21,886 nt of DNA. Source: Baffinella frigidus (taxonomy: Eukaryota; Cryptophyceae; Cryptomonadales; Baffinellaceae). Below, one piece after another: positions 1 to 10,320 of the stretch. Made by a program: the position numbers and the translations under genes. Position 1 is the stretch's first letter; each line of letters opens with the position of its first letter. Under the pieces are notes generated by a model, which saw only the letters and a list, made by a program, of their open reading frames with translations, was not told where the DNA came from and did no database searches. Location of the stretch: NCBI GenBank assembly GCA_026770585.1, contig MU646444.1, positions 584,622 to 606,507 on the forward strand, given 5' to 3'.

Positions 1-66
1 GTGTGTGAGAGAGAGAGAGAGAGAGAGTGTGTGTGTGTGTGTGTGTGCGTGAGAGAGAGAGAGAGT
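1..66. repeat. GT/GA microsatellite
   Basis: Alternating blocks of GA and GT dinucleotides with little interruption. Confidence 0.95.
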
Positions 67-70
67 GTAG

Positions 71-130
71 GGTGTGGGAGTTTGACGGGGACCTCAGCTG
101 TAGCTGAGGTCTTCTTCAAACCCCCACACC
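71..130. repeat. Small fold-back hairpin
   Basis: Perfect inner stem GACCTCAGC (90-98) with GCTGAGGTC (103-111) around a 4-nt loop. Outer arms near 74-84 (GTGGGAGTTTGA) and 116-128 (TCAAACCCCCAC) also pair imperfectly. Confidence 0.7.
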
Positions 131-139
131 CAACGCCGT

Positions 140-900
140 GCACCGATCCATACCCTGATCCCTAAACTCTAAACTGTAAACTCCATACCTCCAAACCCTG
201 AACTCCATATGCCCCCAACCTTAAACCTGCGCAGGTGGCGGTGGTGCATTGGAAGGCGGGGGCGGGACCCTGCACCTTACACCTTACACCCGACACCCCA
301 CACCCCACACCCTACACCCTACACCCGACACCCTACACAATACACCCGACACCCGACACCCGACACCCGACACCCGACACCCTACCCCCACACCCTAGGC
401 CCTAACCCATGGGACGACCCCTCGCAGGCAGAGGACGAGCACGGGTTCGGGCGCGTCGACGTGACGTGGGACTCTAACCCCCTACACCCTGCACCCTACA
501 ACCTCACCCCTAACCCCGAAACCCTGAAACCCTCCGCAGGCGGCGGCGGCGCAGGCGGCGATGGTGAATGCGAAGGCGCGGGCGGGACCCTACACCCTAC
601 ACCCTACACCCTACACCCTACACCCTACACCCGACACCCTACACCCGTCACCCTACACCCTAACCCCTGAGACGACCCCTCGCAGGCAGCGGACAAGCAC
701 GGGGTTGGCCCGAACCCGTGCTCCTCACGTCGACGTGACGTGGGACTCTAGGCCCCTACACTCTACACCCTACACCCTCACCCCTAACCCCGAAACCCTG
801 AAACCCACCACCCTACACCCTACACCCTACACCCTACACCCTACACCCTACACCCTACACCCTACACCCTAACCCCATACCCTAAACAATAACCCCTAAA
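140..900 (+). repeat. CCCTACA/CCCGACA degenerate telomere-like tract with exon-like islands
   Basis: Long runs of CCCTACA, CCCGACA and CCCTAAC heptamers, variants of the CCCTAAA plant and algal telomere unit. GC-rich islands at 226-265, 428-472, 540-587 and 686-750 interrupt them and are copies of putative exons. Open frames through this tract encode only HPTPYT-type repeats and are not genes. Confidence 0.85.
428..460 (+). CDS. Possible upstream mini-exon (AEDEHGFGRVD) with a rearranged copy at 686-737
   Basis: A CAG acceptor at 425-427 is followed by 11 open codons and a possible GTGACG donor. The flanks are entirely CCCTACA-type repeat, so this short non-repetitive GC-rich stretch stands out as exon-like. 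A second copy begins after the CAG at 683-685 and ends with the same CGTCGAC/GTGACG junction, but its middle is rearranged. No domain is recognised. Weakly supported. Confidence 0.25.
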
Positions 901-1126
901 CCTATACTCTTATCGCGGGCGGCGGCAGCGCAGGCGCAAGCGGCGGCGCAGACGGCGGATGCTAAGGCGGAGGCGACTCGAGTTGCTCAAAACTCTGTGC
1001 TCTTCTACACCGTGACGAAATCTAGCAAATTTCTTGAACTAAATTCCGTCAATGTCTTGACTTGTTAGTTACTAGTAGACGAAATTTAGTCAGATATTGA
1101 AGAGTAAAGATGGGGCGACCGCGCAG

Positions 1127-1225
1127 GCGGCGGCGGCGCAGGCGCAAGCGGCGGCGCAGGCGGCGATGGTGGATGCCAAGACGGAGGCGGCGCGCCTCGT
1201 GGAAGAGAAGGAGATCGCTCTCGCG
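1127..1225 (+). CDS. Ala-rich helical exon, N-terminal extension of the phosphatase (putative)
   Basis: CAG acceptor at 1124-1126 and a GTAGAT donor at 1226. The 99 nt give 33 codons, an Ala/Gln-rich stretch followed by MVDAKTEAARLVEEKEIALA, which looks like a charged amphipathic helix or short coiled coil. It joins in phase 0 to the first phosphatase exon at 2777. Partial 5' copies lie upstream (226-265, 540-587, about 916-975) and partial 3' copies downstream (about 1340-1359 and 1668-1697). This is the same arrangement seen around the certain phosphatase exons and supports a real exon. It could belong to a separate upstream gene; linkage to the phosphatase is inference. Confidence 0.5.
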
Positions 1226-4200
1226 GTAGATTAATCCCCTGCTGTCCTGGTAGTAATCGTGCGTGGTTTCGGGACGTGCCCGGTACAAACCTGCCGGGTT
1301 TAGTCAACTGCGGTGGGCGGCGGTCGTGAATCGCTGACGAGAAGAAGATTGCCCTCGTGGTGAGTGTTACAGTCCACATACCCTAACACAGGCTACCGTA
1401 ACACATACTTACCCTCCACACATACTCCTTCGGCCGGCCCCCGATTTCCCCCTGCAAGGAAGTATGCCTGGAGGGTGGACACCATAACGCATACCTACCC
1501 TCCACACACACTCAATCAGTCCGGCCCCGACGGGTATGTGTAAGGGTAGGTCCACTGTATGTCGATATCGCAACACCTACCCTTGCCAGAAACGTGCTCT
1601 GGTGTGCTGTGTTGGGCATGGGGGTTATGCCGAGATGACAACACCCACCCTTGGCATGGCACACTACGTCGCGGAAGAGAAGGAGGTCACCCTCACGGTA
1701 GACTAATCCCCTGCTGTCCTGGTAGTAAGCGTGTGTGGTTTCGGGACGTGCCCGGTACAAACCTCCCCAGTTTAGTCAACCGTGGAATTTACGTAGAGCG
1801 GTTTCCGCATCCCCACGGGATGCCGCGCGAGGATGTTTTAGGGTTCCACCTCCAAGATAGCATATATATTACATCTAAGATAGCATACCCCACCTCTGAG
1901 ATGGCATATTCCACCGCTAAGATAACACGGGTTTTATGTTTTAAGGTTTACGGTAGGCAGTGTGCAATGCTAAACCTTTTCCACGCAGGCGAGGACGGCG
2001 TCTGAGTACTCGAGGGTTTGGGGCCGACTTATATCGTGTTTTTCTGGTACTAAGCCTGCGTGGTTAGGGACGCGGCACAAAGCTGCCTGGTTTAGTCATC
2101 TGGATGGGCTGGTCCCAAAAGAGCGCCAGATCTGGATGGGCTGCCGCGCGAGGAGGTTTTAGGGTTTAGGGTTTGGAGTTTAGGGTTGCAGAGGGGGGGG
2201 GGGGGGCACCGTTTTCTTAATTAGTCTGCGATTAGCTGGTCGCAGTCGCTTTACAAGGGGGGTTGGCACTGTTTCCTTAATGAGTCGGTGCTGACGCTGG
2301 ATCCTCACCCCTAGTGGTCCCCGCAGAGACGACGGCATTCGAGTACTCGATCGCGGGCGAGAGTTGGGTCTAGGGTTGAGGGTTGAGGGTTGGGGGGACG
2401 CCCGTTCTGTCCGCTAGGCTACATATGCCGCCCGGGGTCTAGGGTCTAGGGTCTAGGGATTAGGCTAGGGTTTAGGGTGTAGGGCTTAGGCCCTAGGCTC
2501 TAGGCTCTCTGGGTTAGGGCACGCCCGTTCTGTCCGCTAGGCTAAACACGCCGCCCCCCCCCCCTCCATCCCACAAGCTAACCCCTTTCCCCGAGGGCAG
2601 GCAACGACGGCGTTCGAGTTCTCGATCGCGGGCGAGAGCGGGGAGGCTTATTTAGAGTCTAGGGTCTAGGTTTTTAGAGTCTAGGGTCTAGGTTTTTTCA
2701 CTAAGGGTTGGGTCCGGGAGAGTTTCGGGTTGAGGGGTTGAGGTTCAGCGCTGACTCCTTTCTCCCGGGGGCACAGGCGACGACGGCGTTTGAGTACTCG
2801 ATCGCGGGCGAGAGCGGCGGGAAGGCCAAGGAGAACCAGGACAGCACGCTCATCGCGCGCATCAGCCGGGACCTGAGCATCTACGCTGTCCTCGATGGTC
2901 ACGGCCAGGTCGCTCCCTCACCCCTAGCTGTTCGGGGTGTAGGGCACCAGCCTAACCCCCTAGCGGTTCAGGGTGTAGGACAACCTCGTCCTACTTGATG
3001 TTGCCTAACCCCTAGCGCCACGCGTGTGCTGGCCCCCCCCCCACACACGCAAGAGTGTGACACGCAAGGCAGTCACGACCGACCGTCTGGCTTCGGCGTC
3101 CGCGTGAACGGTCACGCGGGCGTTCACGAGCCTGCCGGCGGGGCTGTTCCACGCCCGCGTCAGCCCTAGGGTTTCGGGTGTAGGGAAGGTTCCTCGCAAG
3201 CACGCTGCTAGCGCGGACCAGCCGGGATCTGAGCATCTACGCTGTCCTCGATGGCCACGGCCAGGTCGCTCCCTCACCCCTAGCTGTTCGGGGTGTAGGG
3301 CAACAGCCTGGCCCCCTAGAGGTTTTCTCACCATCTTCTCCAGACCCTAACCGGTAAACCCTGAATCCTGAACCCCAAACCAGGCGGACGCGACGGACGC
3401 GTAGTTCTGGCTTGGGGTTTAGGGTTCAGACAAGAATGTGTGCGATATGGCCTGTGTTCCAACGTTGGGTTTGCGCTCGTTGGGTTTGCGCTTCCAACGT
3501 TGGGTCTGCGCTCAAAACCCTAAACCTTAAACCCTAAACCCTAAACCCTAAACCCTAAACTCTAAACCCTGAACCCTGAACCCTACACCCCAAACCAGGC
3601 GGGCGCCACGGTCTCGCAGTTCTGGTTTGGGGTTGAGGGTTCAGACAAGAAGTATGTGCGCGATATGGCCTGTGTTACAATGTTGGGTTTGTGCTCGCGT
3701 TCAGGTTTGTACCCTACACCCTGGACCCTGAACTCTGAAGGGGTGTCCGATGAATGGATCCATTTATGGATTAACAGACTATTCCTAAGGTAACACCGTA
3801 TTTTTGTGGTACAAAACCGTCAACTTTGGGGGGCGGAAGGACCTTTAGCGCGCTCAAACCCTAAACTCTAAACCCTGAACCCTGAACCCTGAACCCGAAA
3901 GCAGGCGGGCGCAACGGTCTCGCAGTTCTGCACGGAGTTCTTGCGGGACAAGCTCTCCACGATCCTCCCTGCCGCGGTGCTGCCCCCTCCTCTCTTCCTG
4001 TCTTTCTGTCTTTCTTTCTTTACTTTACTTTTTGGACAGCTTTCGGCCATCCTCCCGGCCGCGGTGCTGCCCCTGCTTGTTTTATGTACCTAGTTTCGTA
4101 GTTCGTTGCCCTGTTGCTTAGGTGCTTGCATGCTGAATGACTTGCCTCGAGCCGTGGTGCTGCCCCTGCTAGCTTGCTGACTCGCTTGCTTGCTTGCTGT

Positions 4201-7200
4201 GTTGCTTACATACTTGCCTTCTACTTACTTGATTTTTTACTTGGTTACTTTGTTACTTGACTGAACCCTCAACCCAAACCCTAAGATTGGTAACCTTCAC
4301 CCTAAAACCTAAAACCTAAAACCTAAACCCTAAACCCTAAACCCTAAACCCTAAACCCTAAACCTCAAACCCTAAACCTTAAACCCTACACGATAAGCTG
4401 AATACCCTAAACCCCAAACCCCAAACCCCACACCTTAAACCCTAAACTCTCAGCAAGGTCGAGGAGACGGGGTGGGGTGCAAAAGGCCTCGACACCCTGC
4501 TGCTTTACGACGTTCCTACAACATATGCCCTAAAACCTAAACCCTAAACCCCAAACCCTAAACCTCAAACCCTAAACTCTGAACCCTAAACCCTAAACCC
4601 CAAACCCTAAACCCCAAACCCTAAACTCTAAACCCTCAACAACAAAGCAGGTCTTGGAGACGGAGTGGGGTGAAAGGCCTCGACACCCTCCTTAGGACGT
4701 CCCTAAACATATGCCCTAACACCTAAACCCTGACCCCTAAACCCCAAACCCTAAACCTCAAACCCTCAACCCCAAACCCCACACCTTAAACCATAAACCC
4801 TCAAAAAGGTCTTTGAGACGGGGTGGGGTGCAAAAGGCCTCGACACCCTGCTGCTTTACGACGTTCCTAAAACATATGCTCTGAAAGCTAAACCCTTACC
4901 TTTAAACCCCAAACCCTAAACCCTAAACCCTAAACCCTAAACCCTAAACCCTGAACCCTAAACCCTAAACCCTAAACCCTAAACCCTAAACCCTAAATTC
5001 CAAACCCTAAACCCTAAACCCTAAACCCTAAACCCCAAACCCTAAACCCCAAACCCTTAACCCTAAACCCTAAACCCTAAACAAGGTCTTGGAGACGGGG
5101 TGGGGTGCAAAAGGCCTCGACAGGCTGATGGTAACGACGTTCCTCGAAACCGACACTGCACTCCAAAGCGCTCTTAAGGTCCCTCCCCCCCTCTAAAGTT
5201 GACGTGTTTGTACCACGAATCTAGCGTGTCAACTTAGGAATAGTCCGTTAACCCGTCTGAGGACGTTTCTCGAAACCGACACTGCACTCCAAAGCGCCCT
5301 CAAGGTCATCCCACCCCCAAATGTTGACGAATTTGTACCACGAAAGTGTAGTGTTCACTTAGGAATAGTCCGTTAACCCGTCTGAGGACGTTCCTCGAAA
5401 CCGACACTGCACTCCAAAGCGTGCTCAAGATCGGCCCCTCGTATGCGCTCCAAAGTTGACGAATCTTTACCACGAATCCAGCTTGTCAACTTGAGAAAGG
5501 TCCTGGAGTTCTACAGCGCCCTCAAGGTCAGAACCCCCCCCTACTAATTCAGCGACACTACGGTACATTATGGCATAGATCAAGTGCAATCCCAAACCCC
5601 TGAACCGTAAACTCTACACTCTACACCCCTAAACCCTAAACCATGAACCCTAAACCCTAAACCCTAAACCCTAAACCCTAAACCCTAAACCCTAAACCCT
5701 GAACCCTAAACCCTAAACCCTAAAACCCTAAAACAGGGGTTCTCCGAGCTGCAATTCGACGGGAGCACCTGCTGCGTGGTAAACCCTAACCCCAAAACCA
5801 AACCCAGAACCCCAAACCTTAAACCCTAAACCCTAAACCCTAAACCCTACACCCTAAACCCTAAACCCTAAACCCTAAACCCTAACCCTAAAACCCTAAA
5901 CCCTAAACCCTAAACCCTAAACCCTAAACCTTAAACCCCAAACCCTCAACCCTAAAATCATTAACCCCACACCCTAAACCCTAAACCCTAAACCCTAAAC
6001 CCTAAACGGGAACCCCTGAACCCTAAAAGGTACACAAAAGTTTTATCCCCCCCCAAAAATAACCACAAACCCTCAACCATAAAAAAATGAACCCTGCACA
6101 CCAAACCCTCAACCAGGTGGTGTGCTACACGCGGCTGCTCACCATCGCTGCTCTAGGGGATTCGCGCGCTGTTTTTAGGGATCGGGGACTTTTGGGGCCG
6201 TACTTTTAGTCAACTCCCAGGCGTCCCCCCCCTGTTTTCGGGGGGGCAAGCCTGGGATCGGACCAAGCGGAAAGCCCGTGAACTCGGCAAGTGCAAGTCC
6301 TGACAAAGGATCACCCCTACCCCGCCAGAGTCTTCGAAGGGGTCGCCAAAAGTCAATTCCCCTTCAAGGCAGTGGTTTTCAAAAGTCAAAAACCGTGTCC
6401 TGACACGGTTTTTTTAAAAATTAACCCCCTCCTCCACTCTGGCGTGGTACCTCAGGTGGTGCGGCACAAGCGGCAGCTCACCATCGCGGCCCTCGGGGAT
6501 TCGCGCGCGGTTTTGGGGAAGATCAACGGACAGGTTCCGAGCCTTTTAGGGTTAGGGTTTGGGTTCAGGATTTCGGGGGATTCGCGCGCCGTCTTGGGGA
6601 AGATCAACGGACAGGTTAGGAGCCTGTTCTTATGTGGTAGGGCATAGGGTTTCGCGCGCGCAGTGCTAGTGAAGAGCTCAACACTGTCTTGTATCAACCC
6701 CAGGGTGTATGGTGAGGGTGGTCAAGTGGAGGTGTCCACGTTGGCCATCCCAACCTCCTACGTATGTCCTTATCCGGTTTGGATGAGAAATCCCTTTTTG
6801 GTCAGCGGCTGTGGTCGAGTTGGACTCTCTACAGGCGTCATAGGGTTTCGGGGTGTAGGGTTTCGGAGTGTAGGGTGTAGGGGGGTAGGAGGGTAGGGTG
6901 TAGGGGTGTAGGGTTTCGGGGTGTAGGGTATGGGGGCGTTGGGTGTAGGGGTGTAGGGTCCATCGCGGCTCTTGGGGATTCGCGCGCGGTTTTGGGGGAA
7001 GATCAACGGACAGGTTAGGATTCTTTCAGGGTCAAGGGTTTGGGTGCAGGATTTCGGGGGATTCGCGCGCGGTTTTGGGGAAGACCAACGGACAGGTTCC
7101 GAGCCTGTTTTTTCTTCTCGGGTTCATAACCCCCAAAAAATATTTCTTTCTTCAAGGGTTCATAACCCCCCAAAATGTATTTCTTTCAAGCCTGTACTGG

Positions 7201-10200
7201 GCGATCCACGATCCTCCGCACAGAGGACCATTCTGCGGTGCGCCAAGCGCTCAAGGGCTTGTCGGGTTGCCGTGCATCCGCTCGGGAGGCTTCGGAGCAC
7301 ATTGCCCCCGGATATCCGGGGATAGCGTGACGAAAAATTGCTCACTTGTGGCATGTTTCCTAAATAAACAATCCAATAATTATCTTTAGAATGTTCCCCG
7401 TGGTGTTCTGAGTGGTCGGTACCTCCCATGCGTAGCCCCTTTCGGAGTGGAAACGACTCGAGGGCTTGTGGGGCCGTGCATTCAGTCGACTGCCATGCGT
7501 AGCCACCTGTTTTCGGGGGGTTGGCCCTGGGATTGGCCCTGACGAGAAGCCCTGAATAGGTTCAAGTCCTGACGGAGGACCACTCTCCGGTGCGAAAATC
7601 GGAGCGGAAAAGAATCGAGAAGGCGGGCGGGCGCGTCGATGCGTTTCCCGACGAGCCCTCCATAGAGGTCTCGTCCCCGTGTCAGACACACACATCCAAG
7701 TGTTAGACACACCCGCAACCGTGTGCAGCACACCCGGGTGAGTGTTGGACACACCCAAGCGAGTGTTATACCCACCAGGGCGAGTGCTGGACACACCTGG
7801 GCGAGTGTTAGACACACCGGAAATCGGAGCGAGAAAGAATCGAGAAGGCGGGCGGGCGCGTCGATGCGTTCCCTGACGAACCGTCCATAGAGGTCTCGTC
7901 CCGTGTCAGGCACACACGTTCAAGTGTTAGACACACCCGCAACCGTGTCCTACACACCCGGGTGAGTGTTGGACACACCCAAGCGAGTGTTATATCCACC
8001 CGGGCGAGTGCTGGACACACCTGGGCGAGTGTTAGACACACCGGAAATCGGAGCGGGAAAGAATCGAGAAGGCGGGCGGGCGCGTCGATGCGTTCCCTGA
8101 CGAACCATCCATAGAGGTCTTTTCGCAACCCCCTGATTTGAACATGTGTACCAGAGCTCGCCGGTTTCCGCTCAAAAGTTGACGGTTTTGTACCGCGAAC
8201 CCACCATGTCAACTTGAGAATAGTCGGTCAACCTGAGTGAGGCAGAGCTAGGAGGTCTTTTCTCCCACCCCTGATTCGTAGTTTTCGACCAGGGGTCTCC
8301 GGTTACCGGCGGTGAATAACCCGGCTCACTACACAATTGGACCATGCTAGTGATACTAAAGCATTCGCGTAGTAATTTTCACTGCCGAGAAACGAATTAC
8401 TGAAAGCTTTTCGGAGCCACGCAGCAGACGTTCAAGGGATTTGGAATAACCCATACGCGATCAGACATACGACCTGACGGTAGGCAATAGCGTACAGACA
8501 TAGGGGGGTTCCTAAGGATAAGGTCGCGACAAATGGCTGAGAGTTGGCCATATTTTCCCTTCTCGCACGGTGGGCTTCGAGGGTTTCGGGACCCTCTAGA
8601 TTTAGCGGTAACGTGACCAAATTTGCACCAGAAAATCCTTAAAGTTAACTGCCCACAGGGTAAGTTGACTTTTGATGAAAGGTCCGTAGTCCACTGTGTG
8701 GACCCCGCCCCTTCCCGCGGTTGTGCTATGGGGGAAAAGAACCTGCGGGTTGACTGATCAAAAGTGGTCAAAACGGATCAAAAGTGGTCAGGAGGACCCA
8801 CCTCGTCCAGTTCGTACCACGCTACGAACTTGAAAAACATATATGTGAACTTAACACACATATATATGTATGCGTGAATGTTGACGAGGTTGACTTATCT
8901 GAAAACGGCGCTAACCCCTTACCAGGAGTTGGGCAAGGGGCGGGTATGCATCGGGGCCGAAATGTACCCCGGCCTGGCTGTCGCGCGGGCCTTCGGTGAC
9001 CACCATCTCGGATTTCCTCCAGAAATAACGGGAAATTGGCAGACGTTGACGGTTCTGGTACACAAAATCGTCAACTTTCAAAATCGTCAACGTTGCATTG
9101 TTTTCGGGGCTGACCCATTTGCACGCGTTGCAGGAGTCGGGCAAGGGGAGGGTATTCGTCGGCGGCGAAATGTACCCCGGGTTGGCTGTCGCGCGCGCGT
9201 TCGGGGACTTTGTCGCCAAGACCGTTGGCGTGACGGCCGAGCCGGAGATGTCCTCTGTCACGTACGGAATCCTCCCAAATAGCGCACCCAATAGTCCGCT
9301 AGCGTTTTTGTACGTTGTGTGTAAGCCGACCGATCCACACGGGGGGCTTCAGATCGGTCTATTTATTTTCGCGGATCGAACTATGCATTTTCGCGGTGCA
9401 GTCCATTTATTGTCGTGGTACTAATTCCGGGGACTTTGTCGCCAAGACCGTTGGCGTGACGGCCGAGCCGGAGATGTCCTCTGTCACGTACGGAATCCCC
9501 CCAGATAGCGCACCCAATAGTCCGCTAGTGTGTTTGGTGGATCGTTCGAGGGTTTGGGGGGAGAACGTGCAACCCGAACCCTGAATCGTGAGCCCCAAAC
9601 CCCAAACCCCAAAACCCAAACCCCAAACCCCAAAACCCAAAACCCAAAACCCCAAACCCCAAACCCCAAAACCCCAAAACCCAAAACCCAAAACCCACAC
9701 ACCAAACACCAAAACACCAAACATCAAAACACCAAACACCAAACACCAACCCTCAAACACCAAAACACCAAACACCAACCTTCAAACACCAAACCCGGCA
9801 GGCTGAAGAAGCAGGACTCGGTGCTGATCATCGCGTCAGACGGCCTCTGGGACGTGCTCGAGCCCCTCAAGGTCACAACCCCCCGAACCACAGTCCCACC
9901 TCTCCTCCTGGCTCGTCGCGTGTGTGACAATTTATTTGTCGCGTGTTTGACAATTTATTTTATTTATTACAACCCGCCCCCCCTCCCACCCCTCCCCTCA
10001 CCCCCAAGCCCCAAACCCTGAACCATGATCCCTGCAATCTGAAACCTGAACCCAAAATCCGAAACCGTGAACCCGAAAGAGACGGTGCTGGTCATCGCGT
10101 CAGACGGCCTCTGGGACGTCCTCGAGCTCCTCGAGGTCCTAACCCCCAAACCCTAACCCTGTTCCCTAAACTCTCAATCCTCAACCCTCAACACTACAAA

Positions 10201-10289
10201 CGAAATCATAAACACCAAACCCTGAACCCAAAACCCAAACCCCTAAAACCTAAACCCTAAACCCTAAACCCTAGATAGTACTGAATAAC

Positions 10290-10320
<31 letters not shown>

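Larger units (their letters stand above)
4262..6110 (+). repeat. CCCTAAA interstitial telomere-like repeat filling introns 2-4
   Basis: Long runs of CCCTAAA with single-base variants (CCCCAAA, CCTGAAC, CTCTAAA) on the + strand, notably 4262-4445, 4520-4640, 4705-4800, 4890-5080, 5625-5735 and 5820-6010. They are broken only by exons 3 and 4 and their fragments. Orientation is C-rich on the coding strand throughout, opposite to 2150-2700. It is interstitial, not a chromosome end, because coding exons lie on both sides. Confidence 0.95.

Noticed and set aside
209-872. Open frames encoding HPTPYT-type repeats
   Set aside because: They are translations of CCCTACA heptamers; frame length comes from the repeat, not from coding.
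4262-6110. True chromosome end (telomere)
   Set aside because: Repeats are degenerate and flanked on both sides by ordered exons of one gene; this is interstitial.
6388-6413. Rho-independent terminator
   Set aside because: The stem and T-run look right, but it lies in a eukaryotic intron just before exon 5.
7600-8118. CRISPR-like array of repeats and spacers
   Set aside because: Spacers are themselves repetitive, units are exon copies, there are no cas genes, and the setting is eukaryotic.
7360-8212. Minus-strand frames with VSNTRPG repeats or LDSFPLRF blocks
   Set aside because: They read the minisatellite and exon 6 repeats backwards; the + strand exon 6 has clear PP2C motifs.
8397-8771. 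124-codon minus-strand frame in intron 6
   Set aside because: No recognisable motif, lies between certain + strand exons, and includes repeat-like sequence.
9407-9778. Minus-strand frames rich in VFGVLVFG/WVLGFG
   Set aside because: Translation of the CCCCAAA/CACCAAA tract in the intron before exon 8 of the opposite-strand phosphatase.
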